The position numbers and the translations under genes were made by a program. Below, piece by piece: positions 1 through 7,395 of a stretch of 13,133 bases of DNA; position 1 is the first letter of the stretch, and each line of letters opens with the position of its first letter. This stretch comes from Syntrophomonas sp. (GTDB taxonomy: Bacteria > Bacillota > Syntrophomonadia > Syntrophomonadales > Syntrophomonadaceae), in assembly GCA_003444615.1 (NCBI GenBank), contig DLUN01000008.1, forward strand, positions 1 to 13,133. The letters are read 5' to 3'. Below the pieces are notes generated by a model, which saw only the letters and a list, made by a program, of their open reading frames with translations, searched no databases and was not told the DNA's origin.

Positions 1-2622
1 AAACCTCTCCAGGTCTTTCCCCGGGACTATAGTAATAAAAAGCTGCTGGTTTTTAATTACCAGGTAACCCCATTGAAACTTATGCTGGTGGTTATGGCTT
101 AACCATAAAAAGCTAGCCCGGTCCTCCCCTTCATAAAGCAGTCGGAACCGCCGGCTTTGTTTTAATACTTTCCTGATTAGTTGAGGATTATTGACTCCAG
201 CAGTATACCATTGCACCTGCAGCGGTTGATTCATCATACGCAGGGCGTTTTGTTCCATTTCATCCAGGGATAAAACATAAGCTTTTATAAGTTTTTCCCC
301 GCGTACTTTAAGAAACCTAACGTCAGTCTCATCAAAAGGATGCAATTGTTCCATCAACATTAGTAAATTATTATTAAAAATTTCAATTAAATCAGGTAAA
401 ACAACAAACATAGGATCACTCACCCAATACTTTCCATTCAGTGGCAGTAAGCGGGTGATGCTGATCATTCCAGGAACTATATTCTCATGAACCCGGTTCC
501 CGAAGCGGCCGTAAACTTGATAAGTTTCCCCAGTAAAAATATCCTCAAATAATAATGAATTGTTTCCTTGAGGTAACACTCGATAGCCTCCCACATAGCT
601 CATCATGAGATTAAAGGAGGCTGTTTTCAAGTAGGGCGGAAAACGGCGGGCTTGATTCTCCCAAAAAAGATTGGCTATAGAGGTATGGTTGCAATTTACG
701 TCATCCATACAAAAGTGAGCGCGGAAAAACTGTTCATACACCCTTCTGGTTGGCTCATTCCAAAAGCGCCCCATGGTGTTAACCAGCTCATAGTATTCCT
801 TTTGTGAATCCTCTTCGTTGCGGCCCCAAACTTGTTTAATGCCATAAGCAAACATCTGCAGGTGCTGCTGAACTTCCTCATAAGCACAGACTTTTTCCAG
901 GTCATCTAATTCCTCCCAGGATGGGTAGGTGGCTATTTTGCGGGATAAATCGAGAGGATAGCGCTCAAAATGACGTTCTATCAATTGACTATGCTTACTG
1001 ATCAAGCCGGTTGGTAATCCGTAGCGCTTGGCAGTCCTAGCAAAGCTTACCTTTTTATCAGTGATACGCAGGTAAGCATGTTCTAAAGCCGCCAGCCAGC
1101 CACGGACTTTCGATACTCGCGGTTGATAAATAGTGGAAAATTCGTTCCACATATATAGTATCCAGGCCAGAGTATGATAGTCGCGACTCCTGCTGTACAG
1201 ATCAAAGGCTGCCACTGCTACCTGCCGCAGTTCTTCGTTGGGCCAATTATAGGCGGTGATAAACGAACTCAGTTCCTGACGTTCCCGGTGCTTGCTCACT
1301 TTTATTGCTACTGCTTCTGGCTGCAAAAGTTCTCGTTGCAAACGGTGTTTATCCAGGTTCATTTTCGTCCGGATTACCGAAGTGGGAAAACAGTATTCGC
1401 CGCGGCTCTTGGCTAATAACTCCAAATTCTCCATGTCATTTAACAGTGACTCCAACAAAACCCGTCCCCGCACATCTTGTATAGCCTGTATGGGGGTCAT
1501 TCCTTCCAGTTCATGATGAGCAGTGGTCAACCATTCTTCCAAGTATTTATCATGCATGATTTCAGCCAGAATTTCTTCAGCTTCTTCCTCACTGGCAAAG
1601 TCATACCCTTCCACCCAGCGATAGGGGGTTTGCAGATTATTTCTTTCCATCATTCCCTTCAGCATCTGGGTAGCCCAGTTCAGGTCATTATTATCCTCAG
1701 CCGCCACTATAATGGCATTACTAGCCAGATACAGGCGGCGCAGCAAACCACGTCCCTGTCCCCAGGTAAATTTAAGCCACCGTTCATTTTTTTCCAGAAG
1801 ATTAAACTCACTGCCATTTAAGAGGTTTGCTTGCATAATCTGCCAATCCGATTCGCTTAAATGTAGAGTTCGCGATTTCATGCGGGATTTTTTTATACCG
1901 TGGTTAAGATCAATAACCAGGCCACACAGAACCTCAGCATATTCTTTTAGGAATACCTGCGGGTCATTAATTCCTTCGTATACACGCAACGAGTTTACTT
2001 CTTCCAAGAGATAGTTTTTATGCTCAGGATAAACCAAGATGGGTCTGCCCAACATCATGGGAGTTCCGACAACCTGCACAACCCTGGTTAATAGCAGCAT
2101 ACCTTCTTCAACCAAGCGGGTATAGGGACCAAAGTCGCGTTCCACAACGTATTTGTTGTGACAGAATATGTCCCGGATGCATACTACGTTATTTTTTATC
2201 CACTGTACTTGATATATGGAAAGATAGGAATTTTTGAGAGCAGAAAAAATGGGATGTAAATAATCTTCCATTTCATCTTCTTTTTCTACCATGTAGAAAT
2301 CTATAATAGGCGAAACGTCTCTATGAAAGCGATAGTCTATTACATACCAGCTCCAAAATAGATTGGTAAACCCGCTTTCTATCTCCTGGGACTGGGTATA
2401 GGAGGTAAACCTTGCTCTCCCAGCTGCTTCCCAATTATAATAATAGCGCCGTGCATATGCTATTAAGTCTGATAATGATGTTTCCAAATGAGTTCCGTAG
2501 TTTTTTCTTTTGGCCCGTGGAAAGTGAATCACCAGACATCCGCTGTTCACACCGCAGCATTCCTCGTAAGGTTTACCGCTCCCACAGGTGCACAGAGTCT
2601 GGTGACTTTGCAAATTAGCCAT
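1..2622 (-). CDS. Large SEC-C motif protein, function unknown (3' end beyond the left edge)
   Basis: One uninterrupted minus-strand frame runs from the ATG at 2620-2622 to position 1 with no stop, giving at least 874 residues; the C-terminus lies outside the window. The start is supported by a GGGGGG ribosome site 7 bases upstream. Residues 11-23 (CTCGSGKPYEECC) are a SEC-C motif, with cysteines 11, 13, 22 and 23. SEC-C is the short zinc-binding knuckle first known from the SecA C-terminus and also found at one end of many uncharacterised proteins. Around residue 373 there is a GMTPIQAIQD...GR...LL segment of a kind often seen in SEC-C-associated proteins. The rest is soluble, rich in aromatic and charged residues, and has no membrane segment or signal peptide. 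I recognise no catalytic motif. The function is unknown; a zinc-dependent cytosolic binding protein is the most that can be said. The TPR gene lies 225 bases upstream on the same strand. Confidence 0.88.
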   Translation of the reverse strand, partial: MANLQSHQTLCTCGSGKPYEECCGVNSGCLVIHFPRAKRKNYGTHLETSLSDLIAYARRYYYNWEAAGRARFTSYTQSQEIESGFTNLFWSWYVIDYRFHRDVSPIIDFYMVEKEDEMEDYLHPIFSALKNSYLSIYQVQWIKNNVVCIRDIFCHNKYVVERDFGPYTRLVEEGMLLLTRVVQVVGTPMMLGRPILVYPEHKNYLLEEVNSLRVYEGINDPQVFLKEYAEVLCGLVIDLNHGIKKSRMKSRTLHLSESDWQIMQANLLNGSEFNLLEKNERWLKFTWGQGRGLLRRLYLASNAIIVAAEDNNDLNWATQMLKGMMERNNLQTPYRWVEGYDFASEEEAEEILAEIMHDKYLEEWLTTAHHELEGMTPIQAIQDVRGRVLLESLLNDMENLELLAKSRGEYCFPTSVIRTKMNLDKHRLQRELLQPEAVAIKVSKHRERQELSSFITAYNWPNEELRQVAVAAFDLYSRSRDYHTLAWILYMWNEFSTIYQPRVSKVRGWLAALEHAYLRITDKKVSFARTAKRYGLPTGLISKHSQLIERHFERYPLDLSRKIATYPSWEELDDLEKVCAYEEVQQHLQMFAYGIKQVWGRNEEDSQKEYYELVNTMGRFWNEPTRRVYEQFFRAHFCMDDVNCNHTSIANLFWENQARRFPPYLKTASFNLMMSYVGGYRVLPQGNNSLLFEDIFTGETYQVYGRFGNRVHENIVPGMISITRLLPLNGKYWVSDPMFVVLPDLIEIFNNNLLMLMEQLHPFDETDVRFLKVRGEKLIKAYVLSLDEMEQNALRMMNQPLQVQWYTAGVNNPQLIRKVLKQSRRFRLLYEGEDRASFLWLSHNHQHKFQWGYLVIKNQQLFITIVPGKDLERF

Positions 2623-2742
2623 GCCGTATCCCCCCGCGGTACAGGCTTACATCCCTAAACTAGATGCTTCAGGCAACCCCTAACCACTCAGCTCAAGGTA
2701 TTTTAGGAAATATTACGCCATGTTATTATGGTATCTACTAAC

Positions 2743-2751
2743 ATCATAGCA
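2743..2751 (-). promoter_or_regulatory. Possible extended -10 promoter for the SEC-C gene
   Basis: Read on the minus strand this is TGC-TATGAT, an extended -10 (TGn plus five of six TATAAT bases), about 120 bases before the SEC-C start. No good -35 lies at the normal distance. The 225-base gap (2623-2847) between the TPR gene and the SEC-C gene holds no ORF, hairpin terminator or RNA gene that I can support, so the SEC-C gene may have its own promoter here or be read from the TPR gene. Confidence 0.3.
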
Positions 2752-2847
2752 AATATTTTCTCCTACCGCGAGTAAATTTTCCAAACTTATAAATGGTTTC
2801 TATTTGGCAAAAGTAGGGTGTCGCTCCGGAATCAGCTATAATCATTA

Positions 2848-4029
2848 TTATTGGTTCACTATGGTTTTATAAAGCTCCGATGAAAGATATCCATTGGCGG
2901 GATCCAGCTCCTTTAACTGCTGCAACACCTCCTGAGCTTGCTGGTGTCGACCAGTGTAATGGTATGTACAGGCCAAATAAAAGAGACTGTCATCATAATA
3001 ATTAGAATCGGGAAAAAGATCTAAATATAGTTGATAGTATTTTTCCGCTTCTTCATACTTGTTTTGTACATAATAGGTGCGGGCTAAGTAATATAATGCC
3101 TCCCGGTTTAAATAGCTGCCAGACTGCATTGACACTACCACTCCCAGATTGCTTTCCGCCGTTTTCCAATCCTTGGATAGGTGTGCATTGTATCCAGCTA
3201 GGTAATAATGTTCTTCCTGCTCCACATCGTAATGAGTACCTTCCATAGAAGGCTCCTCAATATCTGGTGAAATTGACATTGTTTCTATTTCTTCTTTGGG
3301 CTGACCATCTACTAACGCCGTCAACTGGTGAATACGTTGCTGCAAAACTTCTATGTTTTCATTATTTTGTCGGTAACTATTGAACAAAGCAACCGTCTGT
3401 ATAACTAGAACTAGACACAATATACCAGTGATTAGCAACAGAGTACGGCTGGTAAAAATAGTCTTAGTTTCTTTTGGTGTTTCCTGTACCTTATTCAATG
3501 GCTTGACTCGGCGTTCCGGTAAAGATAAGTATTCCTGTAAAGATCTGTTGTTCCGGTCAATCTCCAGGCCTTTTTTCCATATGTGGTGAGCTTCCAAGCG
3601 ATCACCTTCAGCTAAACAGCACAAACCTAATACTTTATAGAGGCTGACATATTCATCATGTTCCTCCATAAGTTGGCGCAATAGTAGCCGGGCTTCAGAA
3701 AACTTTTTCTTCTCCAGCATAGTTAAAGCTTCATTATATCTTTTTACCCAAAAGCGAAAAGCAGGTTGTCTCATCTCCTTCAAATTGGTTAGAGCTACAC
3801 TGTTATCCGGCTCTATTGCCAATGATTCTTCCCAGCATCGTTCCGCCCTTTCAAATTCACCTAATATTTGATAACACCTACCGGTCATGTTCAGTATTAA
3901 ATTGTTATCAGGACATGTTTTGTAGGCTTCAACCAGCATATCAAGAGCCCCGCTTATATCATGCTGCTGAATCCTGGCAGCTGCCGAGGTCAGCAAATCA
4001 TCAACTTGACTAGCATCTAACGATTTCAT
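2848..4029 (-). CDS. Membrane-anchored TPR protein (TPR - transmembrane - coiled coil - TPR)
   Basis: The product is 393 residues when started at the ATG at 4029. A TTG seven codons upstream (4050) is also open, but GAGGGTG lies about 12 bases before the ATG and nothing comparable precedes the TTG. Residues about 8-170 carry repeated helix pairs of TPR type, for example the GRCYQILGEFERAERCWEES unit. Residues about 196-217 form one hydrophobic span preceded by lysines, so the N-terminal TPRs should be cytoplasmic. A short coiled coil and an acidic linker follow (about 222-270). Residues about 274-393 hold a second TPR set with the A-x-YYLARTYY and EEAEKYYQLYLDLFPDS units, resembling the YbgF/BamD class and expected outside the membrane. 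TPRs are protein-binding scaffolds, so a bridging or assembly role at the membrane is likely but the partner is unknown. It is divergent from the L,D-transpeptidase gene, which may hint at a cell-envelope role. Confidence 0.85.
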   Translation of the reverse strand: MKSLDASQVDDLLTSAAARIQQHDISGALDMLVEAYKTCPDNNLILNMTGRCYQILGEFERAERCWEESLAIEPDNSVALTNLKEMRQPAFRFWVKRYNEALTMLEKKKFSEARLLLRQLMEEHDEYVSLYKVLGLCCLAEGDRLEAHHIWKKGLEIDRNNRSLQEYLSLPERRVKPLNKVQETPKETKTIFTSRTLLLITGILCLVLVIQTVALFNSYRQNNENIEVLQQRIHQLTALVDGQPKEEIETMSISPDIEEPSMEGTHYDVEQEEHYYLAGYNAHLSKDWKTAESNLGVVVSMQSGSYLNREALYYLARTYYVQNKYEEAEKYYQLYLDLFPDSNYYDDSLFYLACTYHYTGRHQQAQEVLQQLKELDPANGYLSSELYKTIVNQ

Positions 4030-4170
4030 AAAACAATACCACACCCTCAAAGATATTTTGTTTTCTACAATTCGCCACTTACCAGATTATTCCTTCCATT
4101 TATTGTAAAATATATTATTTAGTGCTAATTGCCCTGGGGTTATTTGCTGGATCAGCTTCTAAAAGAGAGA

Positions 4171-4179
4171 CATATGCTA
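4171..4179 (+). promoter_or_regulatory. Possible sporulation-type (sigma-E/K) -10 before the L,D-transpeptidase
   Basis: CATATGCTA fits the CATANNNTA pattern of sigma-E/sigma-K -10 elements described in Bacillus and lies 23 bases before the likely ATG, which leaves room for the ribosome site. I see no convincing matching -35. An overlapping sigma-A reading (TATAAA at about 4181) is also possible. The idea is attractive mainly because B. subtilis YkuD, the namesake of the enzyme family, is sporulation-expressed. Confidence 0.22.
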
Positions 4180-4190
4180 GTATAAAACGC

Positions 4191-4196
4191 GAGGTG
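4191..4196 (+). promoter_or_regulatory. Ribosome binding site fixing the L,D-transpeptidase start
   Basis: GAGGTG lies six bases before the ATG at 4203. The only longer alternative, a GTG at 4122, has no ribosome site and would add 27 residues that do not form a proper signal peptide (no basic N-terminal region). This decides the start in favour of 4203. Confidence 0.65.
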
Positions 4197-4202
4197 TCTG
4201 CC

Positions 4203-5054
4203 ATGGTATATGCCAGTCGCTACTTAAGACTAATGCCGGAAACTATGCAGGGTCCTGATGTAGCATTAGTACAGCAAATTTTACATGAGGCAGGTTTTCT
4301 TTCCGGAAATATTGATGGGGTTTATGATCTGGCTTGTGACCAAGCAATTAGACAATACCAGCAACAAGAAGGTTTGAAGGTTGATGGTGTGGTGGGCGTA
4401 AAGACCTGGAGCCGACTGCTCTGTCTATCCTCTTCCCGCCCGCTGGCAGCCAGTATTCTACAAAAACCTGGGGCTTTGATAACCATCGATCTGGATAAGC
4501 GCAGATTACATTTCAGTTCTCCCAACCACAAGACTAAAACTTATCCTATTGCTATTGGCAAGTCCTCTACTCCCACGCCATTAGGCAACTGGACCATTGT
4601 TTCTAAGGCCTTGAATCCGGGAGGTCCATTTGGAGTACGTTGGATGCGCCTCAGTATTCCTTGGGGCGGTTATGGTATTCACGGTACTAATAATCCTAAA
4701 TCCATAGGTAGAGCGGTAAGCCATGGCTGCATCCGCTTATACAATGAAGATGTTATCGAAGTGTATGACCTGACTCCGGTGGGAACTCCCGTAACTATAA
4801 TGGGCAAAGCTTATACGGGAAGAATCTTAAAACGAGGTGACCGGGGCAGCGATGTCCGCTTCGTCCAAAGCATTCTTAAGGAACTGAAATACTACAAATA
4901 CAAATTGGATTCCTATTTTGGTGTGCGTACTGAAGAAACCGTGATCGCTTTTCAAAGTGATCAGGGAATTCTGGTAGATGGTATAGTGGGCCCAGAGACG
5001 CTAAATGCTCTGCAGCAGGCTCGGGATATTAAGAGGGGCAATGTTGAACCTTAG
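4203..5054 (+). CDS. YkuD-type L,D-transpeptidase with two peptidoglycan-binding domains
   Basis: The product is 283 residues from the ATG at 4203. Residues about 14-75 are a PG_binding_1 domain (VQQILHEAGF...DGVYD...AIRQYQQQEGL...DGVVG..TW). Residues about 90-201 are the YkuD catalytic domain, with His160 and the SHGC motif at 173-176 (Cys176 the expected nucleophile) in the standard HGT...SHGCIRL arrangement. Residues about 205-273 are a second PG_binding_1 domain. The family forms 3-3 (L,D) cross-links in peptidoglycan, or related modifications, through an acyl-Cys intermediate. No signal peptide is visible, as in B. subtilis YkuD, which fits a spore-associated enzyme made inside the mother cell; that role is inference. 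The two flanking binding domains should hold the enzyme on its substrate. The gene is divergent from the TPR gene and converges on the ferredoxin gene, with stop codons overlapping. Confidence 0.93.
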   Translation: MVYASRYLRLMPETMQGPDVALVQQILHEAGFLSGNIDGVYDLACDQAIRQYQQQEGLKVDGVVGVKTWSRLLCLSSSRPLAASILQKPGALITIDLDKRRLHFSSPNHKTKTYPIAIGKSSTPTPLGNWTIVSKALNPGGPFGVRWMRLSIPWGGYGIHGTNNPKSIGRAVSHGCIRLYNEDVIEVYDLTPVGTPVTIMGKAYTGRILKRGDRGSDVRFVQSILKELKYYKYKLDSYFGVRTEETVIAFQSDQGILVDGIVGPETLNALQQARDIKRGNVEP

Positions 5055-5227
5055 TCCTGGCTATCAGCATGTATAGCCTCAGCTGGACAGCTATCGGCAC
5101 ATTCACCGCAACCTATGCAGGTTTCGGGATCAATACTGTACTTCCCTATCCCAATGGCATTAACCGGACATACATCGGCACATAAACCACAGTTAACACA
5201 CTCTTTTTCGTTAATCACGTAAACCAA
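5051..5227 (-). CDS. Small 2x[4Fe-4S] clostridial-type ferredoxin
   Basis: The product is 58 residues. The start is TTG at 5225-5227, chosen because AGGAG (5235-5239, minus strand) lies 7 bases upstream and the next start candidate (GTG) has worse spacing. Two complete cluster motifs are present: C10-x2-C13-x2-C16-x3-C20-P and C37-x2-C40-x2-C43-x3-C47-P, the classic two-fold repeat of low-potential electron carriers. All eight cysteines are present, so both clusters should form. It starts 14 bases after the stop of the acyl-CoA dehydrogenase and is evidently the last gene of that operon. Acyl-CoA dehydrogenases usually hand electrons to ETF rather than to ferredoxin, so a direct partnership is not established. 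Its TAA (5051-5053) overlaps the TAG of the convergent L,D-transpeptidase gene. It is too short for most ORF filters and easily missed. Confidence 0.9.
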   Translation of the reverse strand: MVYVINEKECVNCGLCADVCPVNAIGIGKYSIDPETCIGCGECADSCPAEAIHADSQD

Positions 5228-5241
5228 AGCTATTCTCCTGA

Positions 5242-6378
5242 CTAAAGCTGAGATGAAATGACCAGCCTTTGAATATGATTAGTGCCTTCAATAGTCGATA
5301 GAACCCGGGCATCGCGGACTAGCTGTTCTATCAAATTGCCCTGTAAATACCCCCGGGCACCTAAAATGTCGGCTGCCGCACAGGTTACCTGTTGAGCAAC
5401 GGTACTGGAAACCAATTTGGCCATGGCTGAAGCTACACTGTAATCTTCTCCTTGGTCAATGAGCCAGCAAGCTTTCCAGGTCATCAGCCGTGCCATTTCA
5501 ATTTTCGTGGCCATATCAGCCAGGGTAAAAGCTACGGCTTGATGCTTTTTAATAGGAATTCCAGACTGCAGCCGGTTTTCCGCAAAATGGAGAGCATGCT
5601 CCAAAGCCGCCCGGGCAATTCCTACTGCCAAAGCGCTCACCAGGGCACGTCCCACATCAAATGTCTGAGTTAACAACAGGTACCCGCTACCCGCTTCCCG
5701 GCTTTTTATAACATATTGGTCCCTGATGCCCACATCAACAAACTTTACCCGTCCAACCGGTGCCAGATTTATACCTGAGGTCTGATATATTTCTTCCGTT
5801 TTTAATCCAGCAGCATGACCGGGAATCAAAAAAATACGCAAAGAAGCCTTTTTATTCAGCATATCCGTAGCAGCAACCACCGTGATAAAACGGGCTATTC
5901 CTGCATTGATCACATAATCTTTGCATCCGTTAAGCAAATAGCCCGTCTGTTCCGCTGTAGCATAAGTACTGATAATGTTAAGGTCAGAACCGCCTTCAGG
6001 TTCAGTTAGTGCAAAGGCAGCCGCTCCTGCTTCCCTGCCGGTCAATAGCGGCAGGAATTCGTTTTTTTGCTGGTCATTCCCGGCTAAAATAATTGGTTCA
6101 GCTGCATGCAAGGTAGCGGCTACAATAGCAGCCAAACCAGGTGATGCTGCTGCCAGTTCTTCAACCACTAGGGCACTGGAAACCAAACCCAAGCCAAGGC
6201 CGCCGAACTCTTTGGGAACCGTAGGGCATAGCAGATTCATACGTGCCAGAGACTTAAGCATTTTCTTTTTCTCTGTCTCTCCAGCTTGCAAGGCAAAGGG
6301 TGTAATCTCTTTGCTAGCCATGTTTTTGACAGAGCTGATCAATTCCTGTTGTTCCTTAGTTAATGAAAAATCCATCAT
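5242..6378 (-). CDS. Acyl-CoA dehydrogenase, MCAD/SCAD-type active site
   Basis: The product is 378 residues, the normal length for the family. It oxidises an acyl-CoA to the trans-2-enoyl-CoA with FAD. The N-terminal helical domain opens with FSLTKEQQEL; the flavin/substrate motif FALTEPEGGSD is at 122-132; the C-terminal helical domain ends in STIEGTNHIQRLVIS. Glu364 in IEGTN occupies the catalytic-base position of MCAD and SCAD, so the enzyme should be active. Chain-length preference cannot be read from the sequence. The first ATG (6376-6378) overlaps the TGA of the regulator gene in an ATGA junction and a second ATG follows at once; AGGGGGG lies just upstream of both. This implies translational coupling to the regulator. 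The ferredoxin gene follows 14 bases after the stop. The context suggests a regulated beta-oxidation step, for example in syntrophic fatty-acid oxidation, but that is inferred. Confidence 0.93.
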   Translation of the reverse strand: MMDFSLTKEQQELISSVKNMASKEITPFALQAGETEKKKMLKSLARMNLLCPTVPKEFGGLGLGLVSSALVVEELAAASPGLAAIVAATLHAAEPIILAGNDQQKNEFLPLLTGREAGAAAFALTEPEGGSDLNIISTYATAEQTGYLLNGCKDYVINAGIARFITVVAATDMLNKKASLRIFLIPGHAAGLKTEEIYQTSGINLAPVGRVKFVDVGIRDQYVIKSREAGSGYLLLTQTFDVGRALVSALAVGIARAALEHALHFAENRLQSGIPIKKHQAVAFTLADMATKIEMARLMTWKACWLIDQGEDYSVASAMAKLVSSTVAQQVTCAAADILGARGYLQGNLIEQLVRDARVLSTIEGTNHIQRLVISSQL

Positions 6379-6731
6379 TTATGCCCCCCTGACCTTCTCC
6401 ACTCCAGATAATCGATGTATTCCATTACCTCGTTTATTTCTTCATCAGTCAACCTGCTGAGGTGGTTTACTATGGTAACAAAGCGTTGATTGCGATCCGC
6501 TACCGGTTGAGAATGATGCTGACTGCTTAATGACGCCACAAAATACTCCAGGGGCTTATCTAAAATCTCGGCTATTTTCTCCAATTGTGATAGGTAAAGG
6601 CGGCGCTTTCCTTTTTCATAATTGGAAAGGGCCGATTGAGAACAGCCCACCAAGCGGGCCAGTTGTTCCTGGCTAAACCCTTTTTCTTCTCGAGCGGCTT
6701 GAATTTTAATGCCAATATCGCGAAAACTCAT
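6375..6731 (-). CDS. XRE-family transcriptional regulator
   Basis: The product is 118 residues. Residues about 7-62 form a Cro/CI-type helix-turn-helix: GIKIQAAREEKGFSQEQLARLVGC.S, then QSALSNYEKGKRR as recognition helix and following turn, then LYLSQLEKIAEILDKPLEYF. The C-terminal tail (LTDEEINEVMEYIDYLEWRR) resembles the short dimerisation helices of SinR-like clostridial regulators. The ATG is preceded by GGAGG with 7 bases of spacing. The gene opens an operon with the acyl-CoA dehydrogenase (4-base ATGA overlap) and ferredoxin, so it probably controls its own operon. A palindrome lies at 6774-6795, upstream of its -10. No ligand-binding domain is present, so what it senses is unknown. Confidence 0.93.
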   Translation of the reverse strand: MSFRDIGIKIQAAREEKGFSQEQLARLVGCSQSALSNYEKGKRRLYLSQLEKIAEILDKPLEYFVASLSSQHHSQPVADRNQRFVTIVNHLSRLTDEEINEVMEYIDYLEWRRSGGHK

Positions 6732-6755
6732 AGTACAACCTCCATCTTAAATCTT

Positions 6756-6795
6756 ATTATAAAATGTGGTCAGTTCTCAATTGTTGTCCTGAGAA
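6756..6795 (-). promoter_or_regulatory. Promoter and candidate operator of the regulator-dehydrogenase-ferredoxin operon
   Basis: On the minus strand a perfect TATAAT lies at 6756-6761, about 25 bases before the regulator ATG. No consensus -35 sits 16-18 bases upstream. Instead an inverted repeat, TTCTCA (6774-6779) and TGAGAA (6790-6795) with a 10-base centre, covers the -35 region. That is a natural place for the XRE protein to bind, either repressing or assisting a weak promoter. The site also lies between this gene and rlmH, so it could affect both. Confidence 0.42.
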
Positions 6796-6824
6796 ATGTA
6801 TAGTGTGTATACCCAACTTTATTT

Positions 6825-6852
6825 TTGGCAGCAGATAAGCTAGACTTGATAA
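6825..6852 (+). promoter_or_regulatory. Likely promoter of rlmH
   Basis: TTGGCA (6825-6830), a 16-base spacer and TGATAA (6847-6852) make a reasonable sigma-A promoter. It is followed by a GGGAG ribosome site (6864-6868) six bases before the rlmH ATG. The short leader contains a direct repeat of AAGCTAGA, one copy inside the spacer and one just after the -10, with no clear role. Confidence 0.4.
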
Positions 6853-6874
6853 AGCTAGATAAAGGGAGTCCGGT

Positions 6875-7354
6875 ATGAAGTATCGCATCATTTCCGTAGG
6901 TAAAATTCGCGAGCCATTTTTCACTGACGGTATCAACGAATACCTAAAGCGTTTGCGCCCTTACACTAATATAGAGATAGTGGATGGCCTAGAGGAAAAG
7001 ACCAACCCGAAAGCAACTGATAAAGAAATTCAAAGGATACTGAACAAAGAAGGAGAGCGTATTCTCGCTCTGCTGTCCCCCGAAGAATTGTTGGTGGCTC
7101 TGGACAGCCATGGTCAGCAGTTGAGCTCTGAACAATTAGCTGCTCAAATGGAAAAGTGGAATTCATCGGGACTTTCCCGCATCAGTATAGTGGTAGGGGG
7201 GGCCCATGGTCTAGCGCTCGCCGTCAAGCAAAGGGCTGATTTTATCCTATCTTTTTCCCCCATGACATTTCCGCATCAGATGGCCGTGTTAATTCTAACT
7301 GAACAAATATATCGCGCCTTTAAGATTATCAGAGGTGAACCTTACCACAAGTAA
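6875..7354 (+). CDS. rlmH: RlmH, 23S rRNA pseudouridine-1915 N3-methyltransferase
   Basis: The product is 159 residues, exactly the usual size of this SPOUT-class enzyme. It methylates N3 of pseudouridine 1915 in helix 69 of 23S rRNA on assembled 70S ribosomes, using SAM. Diagnostic features are the N-terminal KYRIISVGKIREPFF, the LLVALDSHGQQLSSEQLA segment (72-89), the SAM-knot loop VVGGAHGL (106-113) and the near-invariant C-terminus EQIYRAFKIIRGEPYHK (143-159). The ATG has a GGGAG ribosome site. The gene stands alone on the plus strand between two minus-strand operons. It is a housekeeping gene with no oddities; its stop is three bases before the A-tract of the facing terminator. Confidence 0.98.
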   Translation: MKYRIISVGKIREPFFTDGINEYLKRLRPYTNIEIVDGLEEKTNPKATDKEIQRILNKEGERILALLSPEELLVALDSHGQQLSSEQLAAQMEKWNSSGLSRISIVVGGAHGLALAVKQRADFILSFSPMTFPHQMAVLILTEQIYRAFKIIRGEPYHK

Positions 7355-7356
7355 TT

Positions 7357-7388
7357 AAAAAAAAGCGGGTGTCGTTTTTGACACCCGC
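7357..7388 (-). terminator. Strong intrinsic terminator of the CoA-transferase operon
   Basis: Read on the minus strand, GCGGGTGTC pairs perfectly with GACACCCGC (7365-7373 and 7380-7388) around a 6-base loop, followed by eight T residues (7357-7364). The stem starts 7 bases after the CoA-transferase stop. The plus-strand rlmH transcript would form the same stem but is followed by TGGTTGG, not a T-tract, so termination should be efficient mainly for the minus strand. Confidence 0.93.
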
Positions 7389-7395
7389 TGGTTGG

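Noticed and set aside
1174..2618. Several plus-strand ORFs of 65-114 codons
   Set aside because: They lie opposite the uninterrupted SEC-C frame, lack ribosome sites and show no family motifs; they are shadow frames.
4122..4202. GTG start giving a longer L,D-transpeptidase with a hydrophobic N-terminus
   Set aside because: It has no ribosome site and the added segment lacks the basic start and cleavage site of a signal peptide.
5975..6460. Plus-strand ORF of 161 codons
   Set aside because: It is antisense to the acyl-CoA dehydrogenase and the end of the regulator, with low-complexity Ala/Ser/Pro content typical of a shadow frame.
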